Part shown: one piece after another, positions 30,761-40,112 of the stretch
How the letters are laid out: each line of letters opens with the position of its first letter
Position numbering within the stretch: position 1 is the first letter of the stretch
From: Prochlorococcus sp. AG-355-P18
GTDB lineage: Bacteria; Cyanobacteriota; Cyanobacteriia; PCC-6307; Cyanobiaceae
Length of the DNA: 64,000 nt
Assembly: GCA_003280515.1 (NCBI GenBank)
Contig: QCER01000003.1
Coordinates: forward strand, 40,681-104,680
Direction: 5' to 3'
Program-made: the position numbers and the translations under genes
The notes under the pieces: generated by a model
What the model was told of the DNA's origin: nothing
The model's database searches: none
Seen by the model: only the letters and a program-made list of their open reading frames with translations

Positions 30761-32332
30761 ATGAAAAAAAAAATTGTTTTATCAATATTTATAATTTTAA
30801 TTTCTTTTTTACAGAATTCTTGCGGCTCAAAAAGAATATCTAAAAAAATCATAGTAGCAAGTTCTGGAAAAATTGAATCTTTAGATCCAGCTAGAGCAAG
30901 TACTCTTAAAGCAATTCAATTAATCAGTTCTCTTGGAGACACATTATATGAATTAAATTCTAAGGGAGAATTAATACCTGAATTGGCCTCGGGGATGCCA
31001 GTTATTTCAAAGGATAGACTTCAAATAACTATCAATTTAAGAAAGAATGTTTTCTTTCACGATGGAACTGCATTTAACTCAAATGCTATGAAGTTTACCT
31101 TTGATAGATTCAAAAGAATTGGAACGATGAACTATATTTTAGGAAATAAGATTAAATCTATAGAAACTCCAAGTGAATATTCAGTCATAATAAATTTGAA
31201 TAAACCATCAAGTTCTTTAAATGGTTTACTCACATCAGTAAATTTAACTCCAATATCTCCTACATTTTACAAACAATATTCTGATAAGTTTCTAAATGAA
31301 AAATTTGTTGGTACTGGCAAGTATGTGCTGACCAGTTTTTCTAATGAAGTTCAATCAATTGATCCATATTTGAATTATTGGGGTGAAAAGCCCTTAAATA
31401 ACGGCGTTAATTTTGTGGGCTATTCAAATTCATCCTCTCTTTTTGGGGCTTTAAAAAGTAAACAAATTGATGTGCTTTTATCAAATTCAATTGATGATAG
31501 TCAGAGAAAAAGTTTAAATGATTTAAGCAAAAATAAACAGTTTAATGAAGGTAATAGCCCTTTCACTGAATTAAGTTTTATAAGCCTCAAAACTAGTTCT
31601 TATCCCTTAAGTAATCTTAATTTAAGATTGGCTTTGGCAAAAAGTCTTAATAGAAAATTGATTAGTGAGAAAGTAAGTTATGGATTAAGGAAGCCATCTA
31701 GATCAATTATTCCTCCGATATTAAAAAAAGATAATCAAGAACTGTGGCCTAAATATGATTATTTAGAAGCGAGAAGGTTATTGCAAAAAGAAAATTATTG
31801 CAATGGAAATATTCTAAAAATACCCCTTACTTATAGATCGAATGTACCAGCTGACAAGCTTATTGCGCTGACATGGCAAGAAGAAATTAAAAATTCTTTG
31901 AAAGATTGTATTGAAATTGAACTCAATGGGGTTGAATCTACAACAGTTTATAAGAATCTAAGTTTAGGAATTTATACGGCAGTTCTTCTCGATTGGACTG
32001 GGGCTTATTCAGATCCAGAGGCTTACCTTACCCCTCTTTTAAGTTGTAATGAAATATTTGACGGCATATGTAAAAAAGGAGAATCAGTTTACAGCGGTAG
32101 TTTTTGGGGATCTAATAAAGTGGAAAGTTTATTTCTTGAGAGTGAAAAAGTAAGTGGAATTAAAAGATTAGAAAAACTTGTTGAAATTGAAAAAATAGCA
32201 GCAAGTTCAATACCTTATATTCCTATTTGGATCTCCTCTCAAAAAGCATGGTCACAAAATAAAATATCAAAACCTATTTTTAATGGTGCAGGAATAATTT
32301 CATTGAGTGATCTTGAGTTAATTAATGAGTAG
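30761..32332 (+). CDS. ABC transporter substrate-binding protein, family 5 (peptide/nickel type)
   Basis: A 523-residue secreted binding protein. The N-terminal hydrophobic leader ends SFLQNSCGSKR, probably a lipoprotein with lipidated Cys21 although the lipobox is imperfect. The mature part has the SBP_bac_5 patterns LDPARASTLKAIQLISSL, VFFHDGTAFNSNAMKFTFDR and GTGKYVLTSF. The likely ligand is a peptide or another small solute. Its stop overlaps the permease start by 8 nt. No ATPase gene is near. Confidence 0.9.
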   Translation: MKKKIVLSIFIILISFLQNSCGSKRISKKIIVASSGKIESLDPARASTLKAIQLISSLGDTLYELNSKGELIPELASGMPVISKDRLQITINLRKNVFFHDGTAFNSNAMKFTFDRFKRIGTMNYILGNKIKSIETPSEYSVIINLNKPSSSLNGLLTSVNLTPISPTFYKQYSDKFLNEKFVGTGKYVLTSFSNEVQSIDPYLNYWGEKPLNNGVNFVGYSNSSSLFGALKSKQIDVLLSNSIDDSQRKSLNDLSKNKQFNEGNSPFTELSFISLKTSSYPLSNLNLRLALAKSLNRKLISEKVSYGLRKPSRSIIPPILKKDNQELWPKYDYLEARRLLQKENYCNGNILKIPLTYRSNVPADKLIALTWQEEIKNSLKDCIEIELNGVESTTVYKNLSLGIYTAVLLDWTGAYSDPEAYLTPLLSCNEIFDGICKKGESVYSGSFWGSNKVESLFLESEKVSGIKRLEKLVEIEKIAASSIPYIPIWISSQKAWSQNKISKPIFNGAGIISLSDLELINE

Positions 32333-33347
32333 AAATTTAAATAAACTACTAAATTATTCCTTATTAAAAATTTCATTAATACCGATAATGTTATGGATAA
32401 TTTCTTCATTAGTTTTTATTTTATTAAGAGTTGCTCCCGGCGATCCTGTAGATGCAATACTTGGATCTGGGGCAGATGAGGTTTCTAGGGAATTTTTAAG
32501 AAATAAATTGGGGCTAAATGAACCTTTAATAAATCAATATTTTTCATATATTAAAAATATATTGCACTTAGATTTTGGCCAATCTCTTAGTACCCAAGAG
32601 CAAGTCCTTGATATTATTATAAAGTCATTGCCTGCAAGTCTTGAGCTTGGATTCTTTTCAATATTAAGTGCCATACTAATAGGATTTCCATTGGGATTAA
32701 TTGGTTTAAGAAGTAGAGGGAAGAAGACTGATTATATTGCGAGAATATTAGGAATTGCTACATATGCGATCCCTCCTTTTTGGGGTGCAATGTTAGCTCA
32801 ATTATTATTTTCTGTATTTTTTAATATTTCTCCAATTGGAGGGAGATTTCCGATATTTCAGCAACAACCCCAAATTACAGGTTTTTTAGTTTTAGATAGT
32901 ATTATTTCAAATAATATTATTGCCTTGAAAGATAGTCTTTATCATCTCGCACTTCCTTCGATTACCCTTGGCTTTTTATTAAGTGGTATATTCAGCCGCT
33001 CATTAAGAGTAAATTTGGATAAGACATTAAAAAGTGATTATGTAAATGCTGCTATATGTAGAGGAATATCGAGGAAAAAAATATTTTTAAACCATTCATT
33101 GCCTAATGCTCTATTGCCAATTGTCACTATTTCTGGCTTGACTATGGCCTCTTTAGCAGGAGGTACTCTTTTGTTCGAGGTGACTTTCTCATGGCCAGGT
33201 ATAGCTTTAAGATTACATGAAGCTATTTCTCAAAGAGACTATACCTTGGTTCAAGGAATTGTAATTTTTACCTCCTTGCTTATAGTCTCTCTAAATCTCT
33301 TTGTGGATATTTTAATCGCATATTTAGATCCACGAATAGAGTACTAA
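32325..33347 (+). CDS. ABC transporter permease, DppB/OppB type
   Basis: A 340-residue inner-membrane permease with six hydrophobic segments and the DppB-type signatures RVAPGDPVDAILG near residue 36, GQSLSTQEQVLDII and the ATPase-docking loop NAAICRGISRKKIFLNHSLPNALLPI. Overlaps the binding-protein gene by 8 nt, so it is translationally coupled. The usual second permease (DppC) and the two ATPases are absent here and would have to be encoded elsewhere. Confidence 0.92.
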   Translation: MSRNLNKLLNYSLLKISLIPIMLWIISSLVFILLRVAPGDPVDAILGSGADEVSREFLRNKLGLNEPLINQYFSYIKNILHLDFGQSLSTQEQVLDIIIKSLPASLELGFFSILSAILIGFPLGLIGLRSRGKKTDYIARILGIATYAIPPFWGAMLAQLLFSVFFNISPIGGRFPIFQQQPQITGFLVLDSIISNNIIALKDSLYHLALPSITLGFLLSGIFSRSLRVNLDKTLKSDYVNAAICRGISRKKIFLNHSLPNALLPIVTISGLTMASLAGGTLLFEVTFSWPGIALRLHEAISQRDYTLVQGIVIFTSLLIVSLNLFVDILIAYLDPRIEY

Positions 33348-34894
33348 TTTTCGGAAATTTCTTTTATCGTTTCAAGATCTAAAAGATGGAAGTCAAGTCC
33401 TAAATCTCTTTGGTTTTTAACGACATTAGGGATCTTTTGGTCTTTAATATTTTTTAAAAATTCAACTATAAATTTAGTAGATAAATCTTGTACTAATATT
33501 GGCTCTGAACCAATAAAAGATTCACTTATTTTGAAGAGGTCATTATTTTCTTCATAGCTTTTATTAATTCTTATTGGAGAGAAATGACTTGCTCCTTCAA
33601 TAATTAGAAATCTATTTGATGGATTATCTAAAGCATAAAAAACTCTAAATTGTTCATTCATTAACGGTGTAATAAGGTCATAAGTTCCACCTATTAGAAG
33701 AGTTGGTGCTTTAATGCCTGTACTATTTTCTTTTGGCCATACTAGACTTCCAAACGAATTAAAACCTACTATGGCACTGGCCTTATTAGTGTTATTTTTC
33801 TTAGGGAATGGTATTTCACTCAACTGACATTGAAGTAATTTTGATAAATTTGTTACAGCAAAGTCTTTTAATGCCGAATCACATTTTTCCTCTAGTTGAT
33901 CAGTAGGTTTCTTGCCTTCATATAAAAGTGCTATTAAAGCACCAAGTGAATGCCCCATTAAAATATAAGAATTATTAGGTAAATCAAATTCTCCATTTTC
34001 ATGAGCTTTCAAAACAGCATCTAAATCTTTAATTCTATATAAGTAAAAGTCTGCACTACCTGGTATTGTTCCCTTACCATCGAGTACTTCTATGAGTGCT
34101 TCTAAATTACTCCCTCTATGATCTATGAATAATATTGGCCAGCCTCTTCTAGCCAATTCGTTACCTATCCATTTGAAATTATTAATTTCCCCTCCAAGTC
34201 CTGGCATAAATATTATCAATTCTTTATCAAAATTTGTTTTATTGCTTTTCCATATTTCAATTTCAAAAGGTTTCACTCGGTGAGGAGCATAAATTTTTTT
34301 TTCAATTTTTATTAGATCTTTAGTTGATTTTTTTTCAGTATTTTTAAAGGCATTTTGTTTAGTTCTTTCAAGTTTATTTAATTTGGACAACAGTTCTTGT
34401 TGCATTGATAATTCATTTTTCCAAGATGAAATTATTAAAATAAGATTATCAATATCCAGTGAAATTTCTTCTGATGGTAATGCCTTTATGATGTCTAAAG
34501 TTGAAACTTCTTTTTTTTGATCTAATAAATTTTCTATAGTGTTATATATTTCTGTTCCATTATTGTCATTTGGAACTTTAATGCTTTTGCTTAATTCTGT
34601 AAGAATTTTACGCCCTATCCAACTTCTTAATATTTCTCTATTTAATCCCTCTTCTTTGAAAACTGGAAATTCTAAAAATTTTGATAATTCAAAAACTCTT
34701 ATAAATCCATTTTTGTTTAACCAATCTATTAATTCTGTTGAATTATCTTTGTATTTTTCTAATTTTGATAATTGTTCTATAGTAAGAGGGATTTCCATCT
34801 CTTCAAACTTAATATTTATCTTTTCAGCAGCCTTTAAACCATTATTAATAAATAAACCACAAAAACTAAAAAAAATTATAAAAATGTATTTCAC
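33344..34894 (-). CDS. Secreted DUF1400 plus alpha/beta-hydrolase protein
   Basis: A 516-residue protein with a cleavable signal peptide (about residues 1-22). A DUF1400 helical domain follows (about 25-165, including LRSWIGRKIL and IIKALPSEEISLD). The alpha/beta hydrolase domain from about residue 225 has the oxyanion strand IFMPGLGGE, nucleophile elbow ILMGHSLGALIALLYEG and a late catalytic His in GASHFSP. Relatives include PAF-acetylhydrolase/chlorophyllase-like lipases. The substrate is unknown; the location is probably periplasm or lumen. It starts with GTG only 2 nt away from the divergent MFS gene. Its stop overlaps the permease stop by 4 nt. Confidence 0.88.
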   Translation of the reverse strand: MKYIFIIFFSFCGLFINNGLKAAEKINIKFEEMEIPLTIEQLSKLEKYKDNSTELIDWLNKNGFIRVFELSKFLEFPVFKEEGLNREILRSWIGRKILTELSKSIKVPNDNNGTEIYNTIENLLDQKKEVSTLDIIKALPSEEISLDIDNLILIISSWKNELSMQQELLSKLNKLERTKQNAFKNTEKKSTKDLIKIEKKIYAPHRVKPFEIEIWKSNKTNFDKELIIFMPGLGGEINNFKWIGNELARRGWPILFIDHRGSNLEALIEVLDGKGTIPGSADFYLYRIKDLDAVLKAHENGEFDLPNNSYILMGHSLGALIALLYEGKKPTDQLEEKCDSALKDFAVTNLSKLLQCQLSEIPFPKKNNTNKASAIVGFNSFGSLVWPKENSTGIKAPTLLIGGTYDLITPLMNEQFRVFYALDNPSNRFLIIEGASHFSPIRINKSYEENNDLFKISESFIGSEPILVQDLSTKFIVEFLKNIKDQKIPNVVKNQRDLGLDFHLLDLETIKEISEN

Positions 34895-34896
34895 TA

Positions 34897-36126
34897 GTGA
34901 TTAGTCCAAATAGTTTACAAATTAGCAAAAATTGGTGGATTCAATTTCCTTATCATTTGAGGTTAATAACCAAGATAAGATTTTTCGCTGCATTTGGAGC
35001 AGGAGGTGTTATTTATTTAACATCACTTATTTTTAATAACCTAGGATTATCGGCGACAGATATTGGCCTGGGATTTACCATTTCAGCAATAATTGGAACC
35101 GTAACAAGACTCTATACAGGTAATTATCTTAATAAAACGGGAAAAATACAATTTCCGATAATTACTTCTTCACTACTAAGTATTGCCGCTAGCTTATGCC
35201 TCATTTTTTCAAGAGATACTTTTTTGTACATAATTGGACAAACACTTGTTGGGGCTGCTGCAGGAATATATTGGCCTGCTGCCGAGTTTGGGGTGCCCTA
35301 TTTTTGTTATCCTATCGAAACACGTAAAGCTTATGCCCTTGTTAGAAGTTCGGAAGCTTTAGGAATATTTCTAGGGGTATTCTTAGGGGGCTATATGACG
35401 AATTTTTTGTATTCTAAATCAATATTTATAAATGATATATTTTGCATGTTAGTTATCACGTATTTAATATCTAGAAATAGTTCTTCAATAAAAAGAAACT
35501 TAGAAAATTTTCAAAAAAAATTAGTAGATCCAATTAATCAGGGACAATTGAAATGGAATAAAAATTCAACAATAATAATTTTATCTATTTTATTGATAAC
35601 TACCTCTTTAGCCCTGATACAAGTAACTTTGCCTCTGGATCTTGTTATAGGTGGAATATATCGTAATGCATTAAGCAAAGAAATTATTAGTCTTATAATT
35701 TCTATTCAGTTAATTTTACTGTTGTTTTTACAATGGCCTGTCGGTTCTTGGATATCTAAGAAAGAAAGATTATTTGGCTTGAAATTTAGTTTAATAAATT
35801 TCTCTTTTGCTTCATTTTTATTATTTATTTCTAGTTATTTAAATATCCCAGCGTTTTATTTAATTTCTTTGGCATTGATTTTAGTAAGTTTAGGGACTGC
35901 TTCATTTCTTCCAACATCAACAGATGTTGTTTTCAGAATAGCTCCTTCAAATAAAAAAGGTTTTGCACTTGCTCTATTATCACAATGTTTCGCTATGGGT
36001 TATTTTTTTGGACCATTTATTTCTGGACGCATATTAGATCTATTTGGTTATGCTTCAGTAATCTGGCTTTCAATTTCTTGTTGTTGCTTTATTGCCTTTA
36101 CAATTCTATTTAAGAGATTATTTTAA
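34897..36126 (+). CDS. Major facilitator superfamily transporter
   Basis: A 409-residue protein with about 12 hydrophobic segments. MFS-type loops are recognisable: RLYTGNYLNKTGK after helix 2 and a related acidic/basic loop before the second half. PTSTDVVFRIAPSNKKGFALALLSQCFAMGYFFGP in the C-terminal half resembles helices 10-11 of drug/sugar exporters. The substrate is unknown. The GTG start lies 2 nt from the start of the divergent DUF1400 hydrolase, so the promoter must overlap that gene or the true start is further in. Confidence 0.88.
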   Translation: MISPNSLQISKNWWIQFPYHLRLITKIRFFAAFGAGGVIYLTSLIFNNLGLSATDIGLGFTISAIIGTVTRLYTGNYLNKTGKIQFPIITSSLLSIAASLCLIFSRDTFLYIIGQTLVGAAAGIYWPAAEFGVPYFCYPIETRKAYALVRSSEALGIFLGVFLGGYMTNFLYSKSIFINDIFCMLVITYLISRNSSSIKRNLENFQKKLVDPINQGQLKWNKNSTIIILSILLITTSLALIQVTLPLDLVIGGIYRNALSKEIISLIISIQLILLLFLQWPVGSWISKKERLFGLKFSLINFSFASFLLFISSYLNIPAFYLISLALILVSLGTASFLPTSTDVVFRIAPSNKKGFALALLSQCFAMGYFFGPFISGRILDLFGYASVIWLSISCCCFIAFTILFKRLF

Positions 36127-36494
36127 TTAATCTTTTCTAATTCAATAATTCTTCTCTCTCTTAGAAATAAGAAAAAAGGGGCAGAGAATGCGAAGGCTAT
36201 AAGAAAAGTTCCAATGTATACAATCCACATATTCTTCATGTTTAGTTTTTTTGATTCATTTACTATCCATATAAAAATTGCGCTTGCGCCTACTAATAAG
36301 TCTCTAGAAATTGACTGAGCTGCAGGGTTTGCATTCGCTAAAGAAATGAAGTTATTTATATCAAAGCTGTTTCCATATTCCCTAGCAAATTCGAAATTTG
36401 CCAACATTGGCAGAACAGCTCCCAAAATTGATAGAAAAAGATAAAGAAAAGATAGTATCTGTTTATTATCTTTTAAAATGTTAAATGAATTCAC
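36123..36494 (-). CDS. DUF2834 membrane protein
   Basis: A 123-residue protein with three hydrophobic segments (near residues 13-33, 63-82 and 88-112). The spacing, with FVFAREYG-like and RDLLVGASAIFIWI elements between helices 1 and 2, matches DUF2834, a family of unknown function. Its stop overlaps that of the MFS gene by 4 nt. It ends with a basic stretch FLRERRIIELEK. Confidence 0.82.
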   Translation of the reverse strand: MNSFNILKDNKQILSFLYLFLSILGAVLPMLANFEFAREYGNSFDINNFISLANANPAAQSISRDLLVGASAIFIWIVNESKKLNMKNMWIVYIGTFLIAFAFSAPFFLFLRERRIIELEKIN

Positions 36495-36535
36495 TTGTCA
36501 AAAATATTTCTTTTAATAATAGTATTTAAAAGCTT

Positions 36536-37405
36536 ATGGTTGTTGAAAAGAATAATAAAGTTGAAGACTATAAATTTAAAAAAGGAAACTTAAATTTTGC
36601 CGTTATTGGTCATGTTGAGTGGATAAATTTTTTAAAGGTTGATCAATTACCACAACCCGGAGTTATTTCTCATTCTGAAAAGTCCCTTGAGTATCCAGCT
36701 GGTGGTGGATCTATTATCGCGAAAATACTTTCTGATTTAACTTTAAACCAAATTCATTTTTTTACGTCATTAGGTAATGATGATTATGGAGATAAGTGTT
36801 TCAAGATTCTCTCAAATATGGGAATTAAGCTGCATGTTGCTTGGCGTGATAAACCAACTAGAAGAGGATTTAGTTTAATTGACTCGCAAGGTGAAAGAGC
36901 AATAACAGTTATTGGAGAAAGGTTAGCTCCAACTCATAAAGACAATTTAGAATGGAACATTTTAAAAAAAATGGACGGAATTTTTATTACTGCATCTGAT
37001 TCAGAGATTTTTAAAATTGCTAGATCAGCTTCAATACTTTGTACTACACCAAGAGTAGGATTAAATACAATTAATAATTCAAATGTTCTTTTAGATGGAT
37101 TAATAGGCAGTAATCTTGATCCCGGAGAAGTTTTTTCTTTTTCTGAATTATCGTTAAAACCCAAATATACTATTAAAACCGAGGGAGAGAAGGGAGGCAT
37201 AATATTCCCAGGAGGAAGATATGAGGCTCTTAAAAACAAAAGATTAAAAGTTGATTCTTATGGATGTGGTGATTCTTTTGCTGCGGGTATTCTTTATGGA
37301 ATGGCATCTAAATGGGATATAGATAAAAGTTTAAATCTTGCTAAAGTAATGGGAAGAGACGCTAGTGAATTTTTCGGACCATATGCAAATAATGATGAAA
37401 AATAA
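36536..37405 (+). CDS. PfkB-family carbohydrate kinase
   Basis: A 289-residue ribokinase-fold enzyme. The N-terminal GGGSIIAKILSDL segment contacts the sugar, and the C-terminal signature DSYGCGDSFAAGILYGMA (about residues 237-254) carries the anion hole and catalytic Asp. The family phosphorylates sugars or nucleosides with ATP; the substrate cannot be read here. It is followed by two short genes of unknown function in the same direction. Confidence 0.9.
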   Translation: MVVEKNNKVEDYKFKKGNLNFAVIGHVEWINFLKVDQLPQPGVISHSEKSLEYPAGGGSIIAKILSDLTLNQIHFFTSLGNDDYGDKCFKILSNMGIKLHVAWRDKPTRRGFSLIDSQGERAITVIGERLAPTHKDNLEWNILKKMDGIFITASDSEIFKIARSASILCTTPRVGLNTINNSNVLLDGLIGSNLDPGEVFSFSELSLKPKYTIKTEGEKGGIIFPGGRYEALKNKRLKVDSYGCGDSFAAGILYGMASKWDIDKSLNLAKVMGRDASEFFGPYANNDEK

Positions 37406-37421
37406 TTGAATTAACAATTAC

Positions 37422-37613
37422 ATGAGCAATTTAGATAATAAAAATAAAAATATTCTTGTAGAAAATATTATTGTTTTCTTTTTATTTACTGTTTTTTTGG
37501 TTTTTAAATCTTTGAAAACTTTATCTAGAATTTTTACTTACGGAATCTTAAAAAAAGAAATATTAACTACTAAAAGTAACTTAGGCGTAGATATTAAAAT
37601 AAAAATTAAATAG
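37422..37613 (+). CDS. Small single-span membrane protein, unknown
   Basis: A 63-residue protein with one hydrophobic segment (about residues 13-30) and a basic C-terminal half. It starts 16 nt after the PfkB kinase stop and ends 3 nt before the next start, so it looks co-transcribed. No recognised family. Confidence 0.6.
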   Translation: MSNLDNKNKNILVENIIVFFLFTVFLVFKSLKTLSRIFTYGILKKEILTTKSNLGVDIKIKIK

Positions 37614-37616
37614 TTA

Positions 37617-37970
37617 ATGAATATATTTTTATTTTTTCTAATTTTAGGAGTTATTTTTTTTGTATACAAAAAAATTAAATCTAAAAAACTAAAGAACTTA
37701 AAATTAAACAAATTTAAAAATAAACTTCAAAGCACACAAACAAATATTGAAAGAATTTTTTTAAGAGAGGAAGAAAAAACCTTTTCAAACCCTAATATAA
37801 ATATCTATATTGGGAGTTATGATAACGAAGAAAATATTAATAGGAAATCTAATATTCACAGAGCAAGGCTTTCAAAATTTAAGAAATCCAAATTAAATGG
37901 TGAAATGATATTTCAAGATGATGAACAAAAAATTTATAAATTTAATAATGGTAAGAAAGTTTATTTATAA
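37617..37970 (+). CDS. Small membrane-anchored basic protein, unknown
   Basis: A 117-residue protein with an N-terminal hydrophobic anchor (residues 2-18) followed by a very Lys-rich stretch and a C-terminal domain ending in a DDEQKIYKFNNGKKVYL segment. No recognised family. Position 3 nt after the previous gene suggests the two act together. Confidence 0.62.
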   Translation: MNIFLFFLILGVIFFVYKKIKSKKLKNLKLNKFKNKLQSTQTNIERIFLREEEKTFSNPNINIYIGSYDNEENINRKSNIHRARLSKFKKSKLNGEMIFQDDEQKIYKFNNGKKVYL

Positions 37971-37993
37971 AAATTTTACTTATAGTTTTTGTC

Positions 37994-38512
37994 CTAACTA
38001 CACTCAAGACTTTCTCTGGTTGAAACTCCTGTTGTTGGATTGATCCCATCCGCAATTTCACAAAGGTTTCTTTGATCTTCGCTGTCAAGAATAGCGTAAG
38101 AAAAATCTGCTCCTTCTATTTGAGCTCCTGCAAAACTGCTACCTGATGCGATCATATTTATTAAAACAGCATTTCTAAGATCTGTTTTTTGGAAATTAAC
38201 TCGATCAGAAAGAGTATCGGTCAGGTCGATTCCATTTAAATTAGAACCTTTTAAATCAGATAAGGTTAAAGTAGTCCCATGTAAATCAACGTCACTAAAA
38301 TCTGCATCTCTCGCAACTGCTCCAGCTATAGATGACAAATGAAGATCCTCTCCATGGAAATCAAATCCTGTAATATTAGATCTTACATAACTTGGAACTT
38401 CATCTCCCTCGCCTTTAACAGCTACATTTGCTCCAGCAAAAACTGGAGAGGATAAAACTAAGAAAGAAAAAGTTATGCATAAAAGATATTTTAAAAATCT
38501 GAAAAATTTCAT
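37994..38512 (-). CDS. Lumenal pentapeptide-repeat protein
   Basis: A 172-residue secreted protein. A signal peptide ends about SSPVFAGA (residue 27). About residues 50-145 contain degenerate pentapeptide repeats (A-D/N-L/F-x-x, for instance DADFSDVDLHG, DLKGSNLNGIDL and AQIEGADFSYA), predicted to form a quadrilateral beta-helix. The C-terminus NLCEIADGINPTTGVSTRESLEC with paired Cys matches thylakoid-lumen pentapeptide proteins such as plant TL17/TL15. Function unknown; lumenal location by leader and homology. Confidence 0.9.
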   Translation of the reverse strand: MKFFRFLKYLLCITFSFLVLSSPVFAGANVAVKGEGDEVPSYVRSNITGFDFHGEDLHLSSIAGAVARDADFSDVDLHGTTLTLSDLKGSNLNGIDLTDTLSDRVNFQKTDLRNAVLINMIASGSSFAGAQIEGADFSYAILDSEDQRNLCEIADGINPTTGVSTRESLECS

Positions 38513-38595
38513 ACCAGAAAATTCGAATATTATTATTTTATAACAATTAGATAATTTTTTGAATCGATGAATAAATTTAAAATCTCTTTTTAAGA

Positions 38596-39117
38596 TTATT
38601 TAACACTATAAATTTTAAATCTAGGTTCTAGATTAGTTATACAATCTAAGAGTTTTTTATTATCTTTGCTATTCGTTACCTTGAATTCAGATTCAACTGT
38701 ACCGCCTTCATCTCTAATGGCTTGATTTAAAACTATGGAACCGTTTTCGTCAGATACGGATCTATGAAAAGTTCCCCTAGGTATTCTTAAAATATATCCG
38801 CAAGATTCTAATCTAACTTTATAAAAAGGATAATCCCAACCAAAATTGACAAGGAAAAATGTTCTACCTCCAGAGATAGCTAATAGATTATCTTCTTGAT
38901 TGTGATGTATGTAAAATTGCCAATTATTAAAATCTTCATCATTTGGAGGACTAATCGCAGGACCACTGTGAATAACTAGATCTCTATAATTTGATTCATT
39001 AACACTAATATCAAAAAATCTTACATCTTTTGTATCGCGAAATTTTTCATAACTTATCAATTCAAACATTTTTGATTTATTTGATTTGATAACTGGAATT
39101 TCTAAACTTGAGTTCAA
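38596..39117 (-). CDS. Cupin-like conserved protein
   Basis: A 173-residue soluble protein. The middle and C-terminal part (YILRIPRGTFHRSVSDENGSIVLNQAIRDEGG) looks like a cupin/RmlC beta-roll strand pattern. It has two His in the IHHNQED segment and one in GTFHRS, but not a complete metal-binding cupin motif. It follows the transglutaminase-like gene on the same strand at a 126-nt distance, so it may or may not belong to that cluster. Confidence 0.72.
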   Translation of the reverse strand: MNSSLEIPVIKSNKSKMFELISYEKFRDTKDVRFFDISVNESNYRDLVIHSGPAISPPNDEDFNNWQFYIHHNQEDNLLAISGGRTFFLVNFGWDYPFYKVRLESCGYILRIPRGTFHRSVSDENGSIVLNQAIRDEGGTVESEFKVTNSKDNKKLLDCITNLEPRFKIYSVK

Positions 39118-39243
39118 TTTTCTTTAAAGATTAAACAAATGAAAACAGATATATATGTCTAAGAACGTATCAATTAACACTAAAAAAGAAACATATTATT
39201 ATTTATATCTTTTTGTTATTTTTAAAGATTAAAAATAGTGTGT

Positions 39244-40101
39244 TTATTTAATTTCAAGAGGTTTGATTTCCCAGGATAAAGTATTTTCTAGATTATTTTT
39301 TCCTATAAAGTTTCCTGTAATTACAGAGGTTAAATTAGATTTTGAGGATGATACCAATGTTAAATATCTATCATCTATTAATCCTTTCCCGCTTGGATCA
39401 AAACCTCTCCAACCAGCACCTGGAATATATAATTCGGCCCAAGCGTGTAGATCAAACTCAGAAGGTAACGGATCTTCAAAATGATAACCACTTACAAACC
39501 TACTTGGGATACCTATTGACCTGCAAGCTTCAACCATCAGCATTGCTAAATCTCTGCATGAACCAATACGTTCTCTAAGTGTTCTGCTAGCCGGCCATGC
39601 TGGACCTGTATGTCTTTTGGTATATTTAACCCGATCTTGAATAATCTCTATTAACTGGTACGTAAATGATAATGCGTTATTAATGCTTCCTGATAAGGCT
39701 TCTTGGGCAAGTTCTACAGCAGAGGGGTCGTGTTGTCCATTAGGCATCCATCCCTCTAATGCTCCCTGCAAATCTCTGTTAATAATACTTCTACAAAAAG
39801 GTAATGTTAAATCTCTATTTTTAACTCCATCAATAATGTTTGGATGTTTAATAGTTTCAACTTCACTGATTGATTCAATAATTAAATTATCTGTTAATCC
39901 ATTAAATCTGATTCTATTAATCTCTTCTCCGCTGGCAGCAAGTAATGGATAAATAATTTCTGGTTCAGGGGTTATTTTTAATTCAAAATTCTTTAGCTTT
40001 TGGAATCCATTTGACCTTGGCTTTATACATAATCTATGCTCACCTAATTGAACAGGGTCTTCGTATTTATATTCAAGTTTGTGAATGTATTTAATTCTCA
40101 T
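39244..40101 (-). CDS. Transglutaminase-like cysteine peptidase domain protein
   Basis: A 285-residue protein. Residues 1-90 are the beta-rich bacterial transglutaminase-like N-domain (IKYIHKLEYKYEDPVQLGEHRLCIKPRS). The catalytic domain has RIGSCRDLAMLMVEACRSIGIPSRFVSGYHF with the nucleophile Cys, DLHAWAELYIPGAGWRGFDPSG with His, and a following Asp. No signal peptide is present. It belongs to a three-gene cluster with the alpha-E gene (11-nt gap) and the ATP-grasp gene, a pairing known from comparative genomics of amidoligase systems; a peptidase or peptide-modifying role is expected. Confidence 0.93.
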   Translation of the reverse strand: MRIKYIHKLEYKYEDPVQLGEHRLCIKPRSNGFQKLKNFELKITPEPEIIYPLLAASGEEINRIRFNGLTDNLIIESISEVETIKHPNIIDGVKNRDLTLPFCRSIINRDLQGALEGWMPNGQHDPSAVELAQEALSGSINNALSFTYQLIEIIQDRVKYTKRHTGPAWPASRTLRERIGSCRDLAMLMVEACRSIGIPSRFVSGYHFEDPLPSEFDLHAWAELYIPGAGWRGFDPSGKGLIDDRYLTLVSSSKSNLTSVITGNFIGKNNLENTLSWEIKPLEIK

Positions 40102-40112
40102 TAATAAACTTA

